This document shows positions 22,632 to 34,789 of a stretch of 64,000 bases of DNA, in pieces. The position numbers and the translations under genes are program-made. Within the stretch, counting starts at the first letter, position 1; every line of letters begins with the position of its first letter. The stretch comes from Colias croceus. Taxonomy: Eukaryota; Arthropoda; Insecta; Lepidoptera; Pieridae. The stretch covers positions 255,501-319,500 of the forward strand of contig NC_059540.1 of the NCBI RefSeq assembly GCF_905220415.1, written 5' to 3'. The notes below the pieces were generated by a model. It did no database searches, had not been told where the DNA came from, and saw nothing but the letters and a program-made list of their open reading frames with translations.

Positions 22632-22859
22632 GTACTATTTTGGTGTTAAAGTGTATTTGTGGGGCATAATATTAACAAAAGTTAAACTGATGAACTAATA
22701 AAGAAGCTATGGACGAAAAGATGTGAATTATATGCAATCAGCCCATGAATACAGGTAAAGTCACGAGCAAATGCTAGTAATATATATATATTCAAAATGT
22801 ACAAGGAAAGCGCTTTCAAATGATACCAAACACGGGATATTTATCTTAACTTTATTTTT

Positions 22860-23275
22860 TTACTCTGTATGTTTTGTCCAATAGAGGACGCCACATTAGA
22901 TTTTGTGAAACCCCATATAGCCTATAACCAGCGGACAATTAAGACGCTTCTAATGATATGTCATTTGTCAAATTCTGATAAGTAGTTTAGACGTTACGAG
23001 GGAACAGATGAACATACATACATACATACATACATACATACATACATACATACATAGCCTGTCAAAATCATAACCCTCTTTTTGCTTTGCCGTAGTCGGG
23101 TAAAAATAGAAAATGTTATCAAATTAGTGTATTGTCATCGGTCCTCAATAAATCTACAAAGTTTGAACGAAATCTGGCCGTTTAAAGTGGGTCAAAATCG
23201 CGCCCAAAGAAGTCGGTTACAAACATACAAATATACAGGTGAAGCTAATATAAAGCGTGTAAAAATATTAACCCG
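22860..23275 (+). mobile_element. RTE-type non-LTR retrotransposon 3' fragments with a CATA microsatellite
   Basis: The blocks around 22900-23010 and the segment GCCGTAGTCGGGTAAAA at 23080-23105, together with GGTGAAGCTAATATAAAGCG near 23235, resemble 3' ends of lepidopteran RTE elements as I remember them. A run of about 11 CATA units fills 23013-23056. No reverse transcriptase frame remains. The family assignment is from memory. Confidence 0.4.
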
Positions 23276-23890
23276 AATAAAAGTCATGAATCATATTATA
23301 CGTATTTATTTCATTGAGAGGATTGTTCCTATACCTATATTGTACTGGTCTTTATATAATTTTAACATTTTGCTAAGCATTTTGAACATCCAATCACTTT
23401 AGTACTTTAAATAATTAACAAAAATTAACTATACTTATAAAAAAATTTACGGTAGGTATTGCAATTCTTATTTTACGGGTAATGATGAAAATTATGTCAT
23501 CTAGTGGTTATATAATAAAACAAAATGTATTTCGTTATAATTTATTATAAAAATTCAAATGTATCTAAGTATAAAAGATGTAATATCACATTCACTGTGC
23601 TTGCTTCACCAATAAATTAAATATTAGTCAACAGTTGGCCCGTGGGGGCCGTAAAACTAGAAACGGACATCAAATTTTATGAGGATTCTTTAATACGATT
23701 AGCGTACTTAAACATTTCCAATTTGAGATTAATCTCCTTTTAAATATTTTTTTTAAAGTATAATGCCATTCAATACAGAAGGCAGTTTTGTACTATAAAA
23801 CTTGTACTCATTTCAGGAATATTTGATTGTATCCCATTATATTTTCTTCGTATGTCCGTTGCCAGCAGCCTATCCTAGTATTGTTCTAAC

Positions 23891-24034
23891 TCAGTGTTGT
23901 CCGACGTGGTTGACCTGCGTCTGGAGGTTGTTGATGACCTCTGAGGGGAGCTGGTCGCCGAGGATTTCGAAGAGATTGATCTTTTGGTTTCCGGGGATGG
24001 ATTCGTAGGCGGCTAGTTCAATGCCCTCTTCGAC
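23891..24034 (-). CDS. Gene B last exon
   Basis: It begins VEEGIELAAYESIPGN after the acceptor CCTCTAG and ends at the TGA at 23893-23891. The fit in phase 0 to the first coding exon is exact. An AATAAA on the minus strand near 23540 could end the transcript. Confidence 0.84.
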   Translation of the reverse strand, partial: VEEGIELAAYESIPGNQKINLFEILGDQLPSEVINNLQTQVNHVGQH

Positions 24035-24948
24035 CTAGAGGAAAATGATTGATTAGTTTTATAAAATTATAAAGAAGTTTCATCCTATAGTTTTAAATGT
24101 ATAAGTGCTAAGCTTTTCTTTCCGGTACCTAACCTTCATAAGAGACTGTCTTTAATAAAATATAATAATAGGTTGTAGGATTGCTTGATCCTTCGTTGTT
24201 GATTTCATTTTACAACATAAAGTGAGTTTCTTGATGTGAAAGTCATAACATAAAAATATTTTAATCATTCTATGCAAATAACCAAAACTTTTATTGTTTC
24301 TCTTGCACTTGCAGTGCCGAAGTGCAAAAGTAGGTTACATGTTCGTGTGCATTTAAAGTAAATATTTACCATAAAGTTTCCGTTTGTTTATTTGTATTCT
24401 TAAAAGCAACTTTCTGAGAAGGCGAGCATTATGCACATTTACCAAGAATACAGTAGTTATGTTATACCTAGGGTTACTTAAATCAAAGTAGGAGGAAGCC
24501 TAATGGAGCTTGATTGGACGTTATCGAGTAATAACTTTTATATCGTTATCGTGTGATAATAGTCTTTAACTATTAGACGATAAGACTTATAATTTTCATT
24601 CAATCTTGTAAACATCCACCTACAAATCAGGATTGACAGATTGTTTTTTCTTTACAAGAATTGTTATTAAAAAAAAAACTTCTTAGATCTCTAACAACGG
24701 ATTTCCACGAAACTAAAAGCGACTTGATATTTTAACCTCCTGCCCTCTATTCAATATTTCCTTTCAATTTTCTCATCGTCTCACCTTCTGAATAACAGCA
24801 TCCTTAGGGATGAGATATGTGCTCTGCGCCTGTTTGATCGCCTCCTTGCTGTAGGCGGCGCCTTCCCGCTGCGGCGCGGCGCTCACGGCCACGGCCACCA
24901 ACAAGCACAGCACGAAGGATTTCATCTTGGAATAACTCCTGGGAACAC
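23891..24948 (-). CDS. Gene B: small secreted protein, 94 residues, two coding exons
   Basis: Exon 24785-24925 encodes 47 residues starting MKSFVLCLLVAVAVSAAPQR, a classic signal peptide with cleavage probably after VSA. It joins in phase 0 to exon 23891-24034, which encodes 47 residues and ends in GQH and TGA. The acceptor is CCTCTAG and the donor GTGAGA. The mature part has no cysteine and is mostly soluble and helix-prone, with EEGIELAAYESIPGN and INLFEILGDQLPSEV as recognisable blocks. An acceptor at 24949-24951 leaves a 23-nt 5'UTR piece in exon 2, so a noncoding first exon exists upstream. I do not recognise the family with certainty. Codon use is GC-rich against the flanks, which supports a well-expressed gene. 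It lies between genes A and C on the same strand. Confidence 0.85.
24785..24948 (-). CDS. Gene B first coding exon with signal peptide
   Basis: The ATG at 24925 follows a 23-nt 5'UTR piece and a good acceptor (CTTCCAG). The donor AAG followed by GTGAGA ends the exon at 24785 in phase 0. Coding part is 141 nt. Confidence 0.84.
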
Positions 24949-25018
24949 CTGGAAGTAATGAGAAATTGATATAACTTCGGAGAGAATAAATTTGTCTTTA
25001 TAGCTAAGGACTTAAGTC

Positions 25019-25071
25019 CAAATTTCCATATTAAATAGTATCAATACTATTTGATATGGAAATGTGAAATT
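25019..25071. repeat. Imperfect hairpin in the gene B intron
   Basis: AAATTTCCATATTAAATAGTAT and the partner around TACTATTTGATATGGAAAT form a stem of about 22 bp with one or two mismatches and a tight loop. It may be a MITE remnant. Confidence 0.4.
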
Positions 25072-26279
25072 TTATTAGGATAGATTTCTGACGTCATTAC
25101 ATATTTGATATTGGATATGTTAATATCGTATCAAATATGTATACTATTTAAAATATTGATTTCTATAGCTGTGTACCGTGACTGATAGACACATGTCAGA
25201 CAGTAAATTGCGGTGTATTTTAATGAACTAAATAGCAATATCGCTCTATTGTGATAATTTATTATTGGTAATTATTTTTACTCTTTTGTTTATAAGAGTT
25301 TTGGTAATCAGATATACTCCCAATTATGTTTACCAAATCTCTCAAAGTACTATGTACAATCACACTATCCCACATATATTATCCCAGTTACATACGGATG
25401 CCTGTATGACGTCATAATTTGACATAATTCATAAGTATATACATAGTAGTATGACAGGGTTGGTATGCAAGCATGTATTTCTTTACGCAACGCAGTTACG
25501 TTACCATCCATAATATACAATTGAAAGATCGTCTACTGATGTGTCGAGCATACGTCGCACATAAGTAACATGTCAGTATTACGAAATTAAAGGCTTAATA
25601 TCATCGATAATGTTGCATAAGAGCCTGTCGCAAGACGCTGATAACTGCCAAATGAGGAGAAAGTAGTCGAGTCACGATCTTGATAGTGCAAAAAGGCTTC
25701 GTCCTGCGCGTGCGCAGAACGAAGGCTTTTACAAGAGCTAATGGATTGTTTCTACGGTTCGAGAAAGTTGGTCCCATTAGTGGAAAGGAATTTTAGTATG
25801 CTCAGATTTGTACGAACTTTCGTTTTGTTTTGCCAAATCTGTAATTTCTAATATATTTTAATAGGCTTTTAGAATATCATTTCCTCAATTTAATGAATAT
25901 TTGCGATTAATTATTTTGTGAAGAGATATTTTTAGTTTTTTATTTGTTTAAATGTCACACGTCGAAATGCAAACGCGAAAATTTTCCATAAACACAAACA
26001 CGTAGATTGATCCGTTATTATTCAGTTTGAATGTCTATTTTGTATTGATATTTAATTCTCAAATAAATAATTTAATTCTTTTATACCACGAGTGTGTAGT
26101 ATTTTTAACAAGCTTTGCAACCAATACGATTTTGATCTATTTACCACCAGTGTTGCTACGGTAAGAGTGTAAGACATCGGTTGAGTGCAGATTTCTTTTC
26201 CGGATAAGTGTTTAGTTCTAAGATGAGTTTGACGTGTTAACAACTTTTCTCTTAATGCCCTCACAGGCAATTCTTTTTT

Positions 26280-26404
26280 ATGTAATCTCTATACGTGAGA
26301 ACCTTTAATTGGCTTTATGTATTTATCCGAACTGCTACATATATCTTTTTTGTATAAGCTGTTGGTGCTCCAAGTAAATAAATAAATAAATAAAAATAAA
26401 TAAA
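26280..26404 (+). mobile_element. Non-LTR retrotransposon tail with AAAT repeats
   Basis: GCTGTTGGTGCTCCAAGTAA followed by tandem AATA units looks like the 3' tail of a CR1/Jockey-type element. No coding frame is attached. Assignment is from general resemblance. Confidence 0.33.
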
Positions 26405-26405
26405 T

Positions 26406-26529
26406 ATCATACCGTGTTTCATAGATCAAGCTTGCATTAAGATAGATAGTATATTACCTTACTAAGAAGATAGTAACTATCTTAGTATATTATCCTAATG
26501 TAAGCTGTATCTAAGAAACATTGTATGAT
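26406..26529. repeat. 124-bp imperfect inverted repeat
   Basis: The left arm (ATCATACCGTGTTTCATAGA...) and the right arm (...TCTAAGAAACATTGTATGAT) pair over about 55 bp with scattered mismatches. It directly follows the AAAT tail. It may be a MITE or a microRNA-like hairpin. Confidence 0.55.
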
Positions 26530-28370
26530 GTAATCACATATAGATGATATTTGTATATACTCGTATATGGGCTTTTGTAACTTGTTTTGACGGCGCCATC
26601 AGCAACGTGATTTAACTGGTTATGTATTAAAATAATCTGATATAGAAACCCGTTAAACCAAAAGCTCTGAAGCGATATTATCTAACTATAAACTATGTCT
26701 TATTGGGAAATATTTGTCCGGTTTGTTTCGTCGAGATATTTAAATGATTCACTATATTTGTAAAACAGTATCTGAATAAGAGAATGGATGATTAACGTTC
26801 TAGAACGTTTAAATGAGATTCTTTAGTGTCCAATTTTTAATTTAAATTTAATTGAATTTGATAGGGTCATATTTACCATTTAAAGAACATAGTACTTATA
26901 TTGCAGGATGTGCGGATAAATATAAAATCAATTATTAGGCTAGGTAGTTTGGTAATACTATAAGACAGTAGACACTTTATTCTTCTCTAGATTCACAGTG
27001 ATCTTTATGTGTGTTAGGTTAATTTCAACATACAGACAAGCAAAAAAAAAAATAGATAAAGGTACAACACAGATCGCCGATTCAATGTTTCAAATTAAGT
27101 AATAACATACGCAACTTTGACTTAAGTTCAGATGTAGAGGATTATAATTTATAACGATATATGACATAATATGAATCTGGCACCGATCTCGTTCCCTCGC
27201 GTGATGCAATACAGGAAAGTGATGCTAACTCGCTCACTATATGCATGTCGAAATTGAAGATATTTATTATTTATCACTTTTACTTTTTCGTTTTTATTGT
27301 TATTATGCGTTATATGAATAACTGAGACAAAAAAAAAACAAATTATATTGAAAAAATATCGTATTTTTTATTATATTGACACCAATTTCTATTTTTATTG
27401 CTTTTATTACTCTACATGGGCGAAAAGCATTTTCAATCATGAAAACAATGTCTACGTAGGTTTTAATGTCTACGATTTGTGGTAGGGTGGTAAATAATAT
27501 AAGTACTTATATTTAGATTGCATAAAAACTACTGATCCGACGAATTAATAAAAGAAATTTGGATAAAATAATTATGTTGATTCTAAGATAAGACAAACAT
27601 GAAGTGATAAAATCGAAACCAAATACGAATGACAAACTTATAAAAGCACATATAAATATAACATACAAATATTAAAATTGATTTTCTAAAATAGACTGTG
27701 AATGTAAATATTTAACGATTCCTTTAAATAGATATCTAAAGATATACTATTGCTTTGAGGCTCCTAGTTTAACACAAGAACTTAAAACTTATTAAAGTTT
27801 ATTTTATACGACATTTATGTCTTCATTGTTGATATATTATTATAGTAAATGTTACCGAACAAAATATTAACCCCTTTACGTATCAATTGTAATTATTCTG
27901 ATTTCTGACAAATTGTAGAAAATAAGTTTTATTAGAATGTATTTTAATTAATTGATGATCGTAGAGTATGAGCGTTGATGTCTTTTATTCATGATAAATG
28001 CTATACCTAAGAGTGATGTTATTTATAGAATTCACATGTTCATTTGAAAATAAATAATCATTAGATATTTAAATATACATTATGTTTAATAAGAGGTACG
28101 TTATTTTCATACTTGAAGGAGATTTTTTTATTTACAAAATAAATATTCAAAAATTTTCTTATGTAATATAAAGATATTTTTTGAAAAAAAAATATAATTT
28201 TTAATACGATTAAAGCGTCCGGTATACAATTGATAATAATATAAACAATACCTTAAGGCTTAAACCCACTCTACATTAAACAAACCAAAACAATTATCAA
28301 TTAAACTAACAAATAGATACAATTCACCAAAATAAAAACAATTAGAAAAGCAACATAATGTGCGACTTAC

Positions 28371-28386
28371 CGAAAGATCTTGGAGT
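28371..28386 (-). other. Candidate noncoding first exon of gene B
   Basis: A strong donor (TTTCG followed by GTAAGT) at 28371 lies about 30 bases downstream of a TATA-like element, with an initiator-like TCACTC between. This would give a 16-nt leader exon and a 3.4-kb intron. It is the only promoter-like arrangement I see between genes A and B. Confidence 0.45.
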
Positions 28387-28411
28387 GAGGCGCGCGCGCA
28401 CATCACAGCTT

Positions 28412-28419
28412 CATATATC
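28412..28419 (-). promoter_or_regulatory. Candidate TATA box of gene B
   Basis: On the minus strand GATATATG stands about 30 bases upstream of the candidate start near 28386. The patch is GC-rich (28380-28470) in AT-rich surroundings. Confidence 0.42.
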
Positions 28420-28631
28420 GTCCCCTTCCCCCCCGCAGCACTTTCACCGCCCCGCTCCTGGCTCCCGTGTCATCTGCCGCTTATGGCAGACCAAGGCACT
28501 AATGGTGTAACAAATTTAGGACCATTTAAGGGACTGAGATGAGGCTAGTATGCAAATGATTTATTCGCTGAAATTGTTCGTGAGAACAGATTGTAAATGG
28601 GTCAGACTAAGGAGGTATTGTATATAGAAGG

Positions 28632-28652
28632 ATCTATATATATATATATATC
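28632..28652. repeat. TA dinucleotide repeat
   Basis: A run of TA units (TATATATATATATATA) sits just upstream of the candidate gene B promoter. Simple repeat. Confidence 0.6.
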
Positions 28653-28659
28653 ATACTCA

Positions 28660-30537
28660 TATCTAGAAAAGCATAAAATAAAGTGACGAAGTGATTCTCT
28701 GATGTCGATTTCGATTCTCTGGTAGGAATTGCTAAATCAGTTGCCACTACAAAGCTCTAATGATTAAAGCTTCTATAAGACGATAATCGACGATCCTAGT
28801 GTTTCTAAGTTTATGGTACATAATATATCTGTATTTAATTGTGCATTAGATGCTTTGTAGTTTGTATATTTGAAAAGCTAAATTTAACTTATAGAAAGAG
28901 TAAATCTAATGATATCGAAATTCAATCAAAGAGCAAATTAGTAAAGCTGTATAAAGCTTTATCTGTTCATTAACTTTTTCTGAGCTTTCGTCTCGCCTAA
29001 ATTCAAAAGTCACACATTTATTTTACTAGATGATCTCTCAAAATTACAGAATTCACACAAACTAGAAATTATCGTACAAAAATGTGAATTTATTAAAGAG
29101 TCCTCCGAGTGACCTGAGCGCGTATGCTCGTCTAATTACATACTATTACTCTCAATTATTTACTAGGTAGTCGTTCTAGATCGCAAGTACTTGATTTGTT
29201 GATACGAATCAAGTCGACAATTATGCATTTTTTTCTACGAAGGTGTTTATATAATATTAACTAGCTTTCCGAACGTGGCTTTGCTTGGATTGAGGTAGAT
29301 ATTTTAAATCTCCGCCAAATGTCACTATAGTATATTTTTTTAATGAAATCTGGCTGTTTTAGTGTGACCATATCACACAGCTTTTGGCTTTGGGAATAAT
29401 AACATACTATATTTTGATCAGACTTCATAAATTACTTTCTTAATCTTTCTTTTTTTATTGATTTCAAACTCCATGCTCGAACCCCACATTATTCACAAAG
29501 TGTCACTAAGTCGTGTTACTCTCAACCTCCACCTTTTGCTTCGTGGTCACATTGCAGGTCTTTCAGCCTTTTTAAGCTTTTTAAAATTATATTCAAAACA
29601 AAGCTGTATCTTTAATAATAATTTACGGACTTTCAATTTTATGATGATGTAACTTTAATATCTGATCCGGTGAGCAAAAAGTAATGTAAACACATAAGCA
29701 TACTATGTATTTAAGAAAGTAATGTATGTGTATTGAAGTGCACATTGATAGGTCTAACCGGTAACTCAAATAATGACAATCGACATAAAAGCGCCATTGG
29801 AAAGTTATTTTTATAAAGTAAATGTTTTATTTCGGTGTCGTTTTTGTACAAGATTGTAATAATATTCGTAACATGTAGAATATTTGCATGAAAGTATTGC
29901 AATATCCGTAGGGTACTTTAACTTTATTTTCCATTTTAGCATTACTTGGAGATTATTTTTATTGATCTGTAGTGTTAAATTAACTTAGTTTCTTTCCAAT
30001 TTATAATTATTTAAAGTACAAAACTTAAACTTAAATAATGATATGTATAGTGTACCTATACCCTGATAGCGTACATGGTTAAACCTCAATCTGCGAATCT
30101 CTATCAGAATCTCTATCTCAATAGCATATTTCCTGATAATGGTGGACTGACTGTTTCGTTATCAACAGCTATTAACGAAATAGCTGTTAATAACGAAACA
30201 TTGTCTATTTTTATTTGAAAAGAGTTCCCTAAAAAAAATTAAGAACCCAAGCGTCAGGGAGTATCATACTAATCTATATGTCTACATACACAACCTATCC
30301 AACTGTAAAATAAATACAGTCACACTCGACATGTAACTGGTAAGTTGGTAACATAACACGAGCAAAAGTTCAGACGTTACCTTTCTACTGACCGACCGCT
30401 CTCCGACCGCCATCTTCCGCGGGCGCAATCGCTTGCGCAGAACATTCCAAATTTTACTGTTGCATTATTATAGAAATGAAATAATGTTTTAACGTCGTTC
30501 AAGGATTATGTGATCATGTTTTCAAATATATTGTAGA
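28660..30537. other. Intergenic stretch between genes A and B
   Basis: AT-rich sequence without a supported gene. A decayed Helitron 3' end (CTAG at 29261 followed by a GC-richer stem, minus orientation) and an imperfect 21-bp hairpin at 30153-30199 are the only structures seen. Confidence 0.4.
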
Positions 30538-30722
30538 CTAGCGGTCCGCCCCGGCTTCGCCCAGGGTACATATTTTGCAATGAAAAGTAGTAGTATGTTC
30601 TTTCTCAGGGTCTAAAGATTGTCTGTGCAAAATTTCATCAAAATCGGTCCAGTAGTTTATGAGCCTATTCATTACAATTAAACAAACAAACAAAGTTTTC
30701 CTCTTTATAATATTAGTGTAGA
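30538..30722 (-). mobile_element. Non-autonomous Helitron (185 bp), minus orientation
   Basis: On the minus strand it starts TCTACACTAATATTATAAAG after an A and ends GGGGCGGACCGCTAG before a T, with the GC-rich stem GAAGCCGGGGCGG. No coding capacity. Confidence 0.6.
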
Positions 30723-30780
30723 TGTAAAGTTTACTTACCTGATAATAATTATTGATTATTGATGCAAGATTAGCTATAAC

Positions 30781-30819
30781 CACAGTATTACAATATTTAG
30801 GAAATATTGTAATACTGTG
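30781..30819. repeat. Perfect 18-bp stem hairpin
   Basis: CACAGTATTACAATATTT and its exact reverse complement are separated by three bases. No other copy was noticed in the window. Confidence 0.6.
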
Positions 30820-31496
30820 CTATAACAGCTCTAATAATGAGTCTCTACTTATAAATATAAAAAAGTAGATATCAATTTCATACAAATTGGCAGCTAACAT
30901 TACCCTCTTAGTTCTTCTAAAATTATTTTTGTATGCAAAACTCACTAGAAATCTATTTCTAGCTATTAATGATCGAAATTTACGCCGAATAAATTCAGAA
31001 GTTTCACGAAATATAAATATATTCAATCTGGAAGATCTTTTTTCATTAGTGAACCAAGACACTTAAATATTGCATTTAGCATTCGCAAAACAATATGGTA
31101 AATTGGTTTTAAAACAAAAATGACGAATGGCGAGTGAGGTCAGAGGTTGGTGCGCAAGCGCAGCATCGGTTGAGCAACGCCCTGGCAGACGCTGTCGTAC
31201 GGCTAACAAAAATATATTTGTATTGCAATTTGTATACACTTTGTATCGACCGAATATTAAAGTAGTTATTGTGATTAAATTTAATACTTTTAAATTATTT
31301 GGAGACTTATAGAGCTAGGTACATTAAACAACACTAATTAAATTTCACAGCAACGGCGAAAATCTGTATTTTTATAAGTCATAACTGTTCCACTGCTTGT
31401 TAAAATACCTCCTCAAAGAAATCAAAAATAATTTCCTTATTTCTAAAATCTAGTCAAAACCACGATATCCAAACTTTATTAATTATATTTATATTA

Positions 31497-31824
31497 CTAG
31501 CTTCCGCCCGCGACTCCGTCCGCGCGGATGTCGGTCTTCGCGAGGATGGTTTATTTCTCCATTTTGAGACCTCTGACAATAACATCTTATAAATATCTAT
31601 TGGACCCAATTCCCAAATACGGTTAGGCCTATAATAATACACAACGTGTGTTCGCGGTTCTACGGAACAACGTCTATGGATAAAACTGAAAAATGAAGAT
31701 AAATTTTTTTCTACGTATTTTTCCAGGATAAAAAGTATCCTATTTTACGCCCAGGATAATAAGGTATAATTATACCAAGTTTCATCGAAATCGAACCGCT
31801 AGTTTTCACGTGATGCCTTCACAT

Positions 31825-31857
<33 letters not shown>

Positions 31858-31976
31858 AATTTTTTTAATCACATATTTGGGTTTGGTATCGATCCAGTAA
31901 CACCCCCCGGTATTTATTTTTTCAATATTTTCAATGTACAGAATTGACCCTTCTACAGATTTATTATATGTATAGA
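31497..31976 (-). mobile_element. Helitron family 1, copy a (480 bp)
   Basis: In minus orientation it starts TCTATAC after an A and ends with the stem GCGCGGACGGAGTCGCGGGC and AAGCTAG before a T. It carries about 7 units of the CTGT microsatellite. The other copies lie at 37975-38472 and 42921-43393. The layout resembles the Lep1 type of non-autonomous Helitrons described from Lepidoptera. Confidence 0.75.
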
Positions 31977-32057
31977 TAAATATGCGAAAGTAACTCTGTC
32001 TGTCTGTTACTCAATCATGCCTAAACTACTGAACCAATTTGCATGAAATTTGGTATG

Positions 32058-32083
32058 GGGATTTTTTTTTTTTTTTTTTTTTT
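32058..32083. repeat. T homopolymer in a decayed mobile element
   Basis: A run of about 22 T follows GAAATTTGGTATGGGGA, a phrase common in lepidopteran non-autonomous elements. The block 31977-32090 probably is a fragment of a second element that abuts Helitron copy a. Confidence 0.4.
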
Positions 32084-32364
32084 TAGGACAAGTTAACATA
32101 CTCAATAGGTTATAACTTATAGGTATTCTATTGTTTCGACCTCAGTTATGTTGCGTTTAAAATATGTACGCAAGACTTAATTGTGATGTATTCATTGTGT
32201 GGATATATTTCATTATATTGATTAGAAAGTCAAAGCAGGCTCATCAATATGATATGCTATAATTATTCAAGACTAATACATAACTATGATTTTGAGGTAT
32301 TGTACATTGGGGGAATTCTACGTGAAAACATATATGAATGCGTGACTTCTCTCTCTACGTGAAT

Positions 32365-32511
32365 TCTCGTGTCACAATGTTAGTCTGCATACTCCTCCGA
32401 AACGGCTTGACCGATTCTCATGAAATTTTCTGTGCATATCGGGTAAGTCTGAGAATCGGCCAACATCTATTTTTCATATGTACTACGGGCAAAGCCGGGG
32501 CGGACCACTAG
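32365..32511 (+). mobile_element. Short non-autonomous Helitron (147 bp)
   Basis: It starts TCTCGTGTCACAATG like the copy at 12269 and ends AAAGCCGGGGCGGACCACTAG before a T. No coding capacity. Confidence 0.58.
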
Positions 32512-33221
32512 TATATATATAAATGAATCCCTGCTTCCCTTGGTCACGGCATCACGCGTGAAGGGCTGAACAGATTTCGATAATTCTTTATTGTGTTCGT
32601 TATTGTCAAGAAAAGGTTCTGATGAAAGAAAAACTTCAAATGAATATCAGCTAATGAATTGATATTCCAATTTTGGATTAAATGTATTTTTTACATAATG
32701 TTAACTATTATGTTTTACAAATAAATCAAAATAGCAATATTTACATTTACAGAATTGCTAGCGTAATTCTAAGAGGCGCATCAACTTTATGATATATTTT
32801 TAAATACTTTACATAAGCTTGAAATTTACCTGTTTCAAATCAGGACACCATACTTTTATATTATGTCATATGTGTATATATATCACATAAAAGTACACAG
32901 GTGTTATATTGTATATATTTTTGGTTGATTTAACACGAATTATGTATGTATGTGTTTATCCCCACGTTTCGTAGGTATACTGCAGCGAGCCTCATGACCA
33001 CTCATGGGGAAACAGTCTCCTCGTGACAACGCTCGCTGAATAATGAATAATAAAATCGTTAACTAATATTGTTTACAGCAAGCTAGAAGTAATGTTATAT
33101 CTCTCAGAAGAATCACTTTCGTTATCTTTCGAAATTATCTATAGAATTATATTTGTTTTTAAGGAAACCACAAACTATTCAACAAAAATTAGGTATCATT
33201 AATACAAAATTTTACTTCCCA

Positions 33222-33388
33222 ATTCGTTCGTTCGTTCGTTTCAGCCGTGGGGAAGGATTTTCAGTACGACCGGTCACCGGCGGCCTGCATCCAGCGGCTC
33301 CCTGCCGCTCGGACCAGGTCGTCTGTCCATCTTCCCAATAATTATTAAGGCCCGATCGGTCCAATAATTATTAAGGCCCGATCGGTCC
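33222..33388 (+). repeat. Repeat fragment with TTCG units and a duplicated 26-bp unit
   Basis: Four TTCG units (33222-33241) lead into a GC-rich block (33242-33335) that resembles dispersed lepidopteran repeats. It is followed by two exact copies of a 26-bp unit starting CCAATAATTATTAAGG (33337-33388). Confidence 0.42.
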
Positions 33389-33817
33389 ACGACACAATAG
33401 ATTTTTTATTGTGTCCGTGATTCCGGGGGCTGAGTTATTAAATTTTAACTACTTTGCTTAATTATTCATCCTAATTATAGGCATGAGTCAAAAAAAAATA
33501 TTTTTAAGATCACAGAAATAATAATAGTTTTACCACAGTTATACTTTCAACACATTTATTGCATTGCTCATTGATTTGGATTACTTTTCATCGATATTTC
33601 AATAAAGTATACTTACTGGGTTTGCTCGAGATGATTCTATTACTGTTTAAAGTCCTGTTCAAGGCTTAGATAAGACAAATTGGAATTATTTCCAAAAATG
33701 TATAAATAATAAACTTTTATTAATTAATTAGCAGTTCTGTAATGGAATTTCTAGTAAAATTTTTGTGCATTATTAACTTATGGTTTAAAAATAAAAGACA
33801 CGTTCAGTCTAATTTGT

Positions 33818-33823
33818 TTTATT
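33818..33823 (-). terminator. Candidate poly(A) signal of gene A
   Basis: TTTATT reads AATAAA on the minus strand, about 970 bases downstream of the gene A stop codon. A second candidate lies at 34267-34272. Which one is used cannot be told from sequence. Confidence 0.4.
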
Positions 33824-34789
33824 TGTAAAAAAACAATCATAATTGAATACATAATATGAATGAGCACGTGCGCTTGTTGCCCCGGAAAAGAAGTGGTCTT
33901 CCGGGGCAAGAAGGAGCACCAGCCGACTCGACTTAGCCATAGAGGTGAACCAAAATGTTTAAATTATCCAAAGAGTCGTGATTACTTACTATATTGTATG
34001 AAATTACTTTACCAGTAGCAATCGTCCAATAATAAATTAATAATTTAAAGTACATACGTTAATTATTATAGTCCTTTGGCAAATCAAAATCTCACAAACA
34101 TTAATATTATAACATCGAAAACGATATAACTCAATGTATTATTATCAAAATTGTATTCATCACTGGTAAAGTAATTATTGAAGAGTAAACTGTACATAAT
34201 ATTATATTAAAATTACATAATTTATATTGAGCTTGAACATCACTTTATACGCGTAGAAATAGAACATTTATTTTGTGCAATAATTAGACACTTTGTGCGT
34301 TAAAACTACCACTGAATATCATAAGTTATAACTAACATTTGTACCAAATTTTGTCACATTCACAGGCAATCGGTCACGGGTCGGCTAAGGAGTGTTTAAT
34401 CTAAAGGAACTAATCTAGTCGGAATGATTCGCTCGTTCCATCTTGTCAGCTAGCGAACATGGCAACTTGGCTCCGGCGGACACCCGCCGTCACTAATTGA
34501 CTAGCTTGGTTAATCGATTCACGTTTCTCACTAAAATAAATAACTTACACACGAAGCTTTTGCAACGACGAACTACGCTTAGCTAAGATTATAAATAATT
34601 TGTCCAACTAATATATTAATAAATTCAACCAGCGACTGGCGGCTACTTAAATTATAAATACGCTAATTCACAATTGACGATACGATTAATCTGTAAATGA
34701 ATAGTCTCTACAATACTTAGTTTCAATAACGAAACTTAATCGATACGAAATGCTGAAAGTTGAGGTTCCTTTAATTATATTTGCGCCTC

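Noticed and set aside
23013..23056. CATA repeat as a CRISPR-like or regulatory array
   Set aside because: It is a plain tetranucleotide microsatellite tied to a retrotransposon tail.
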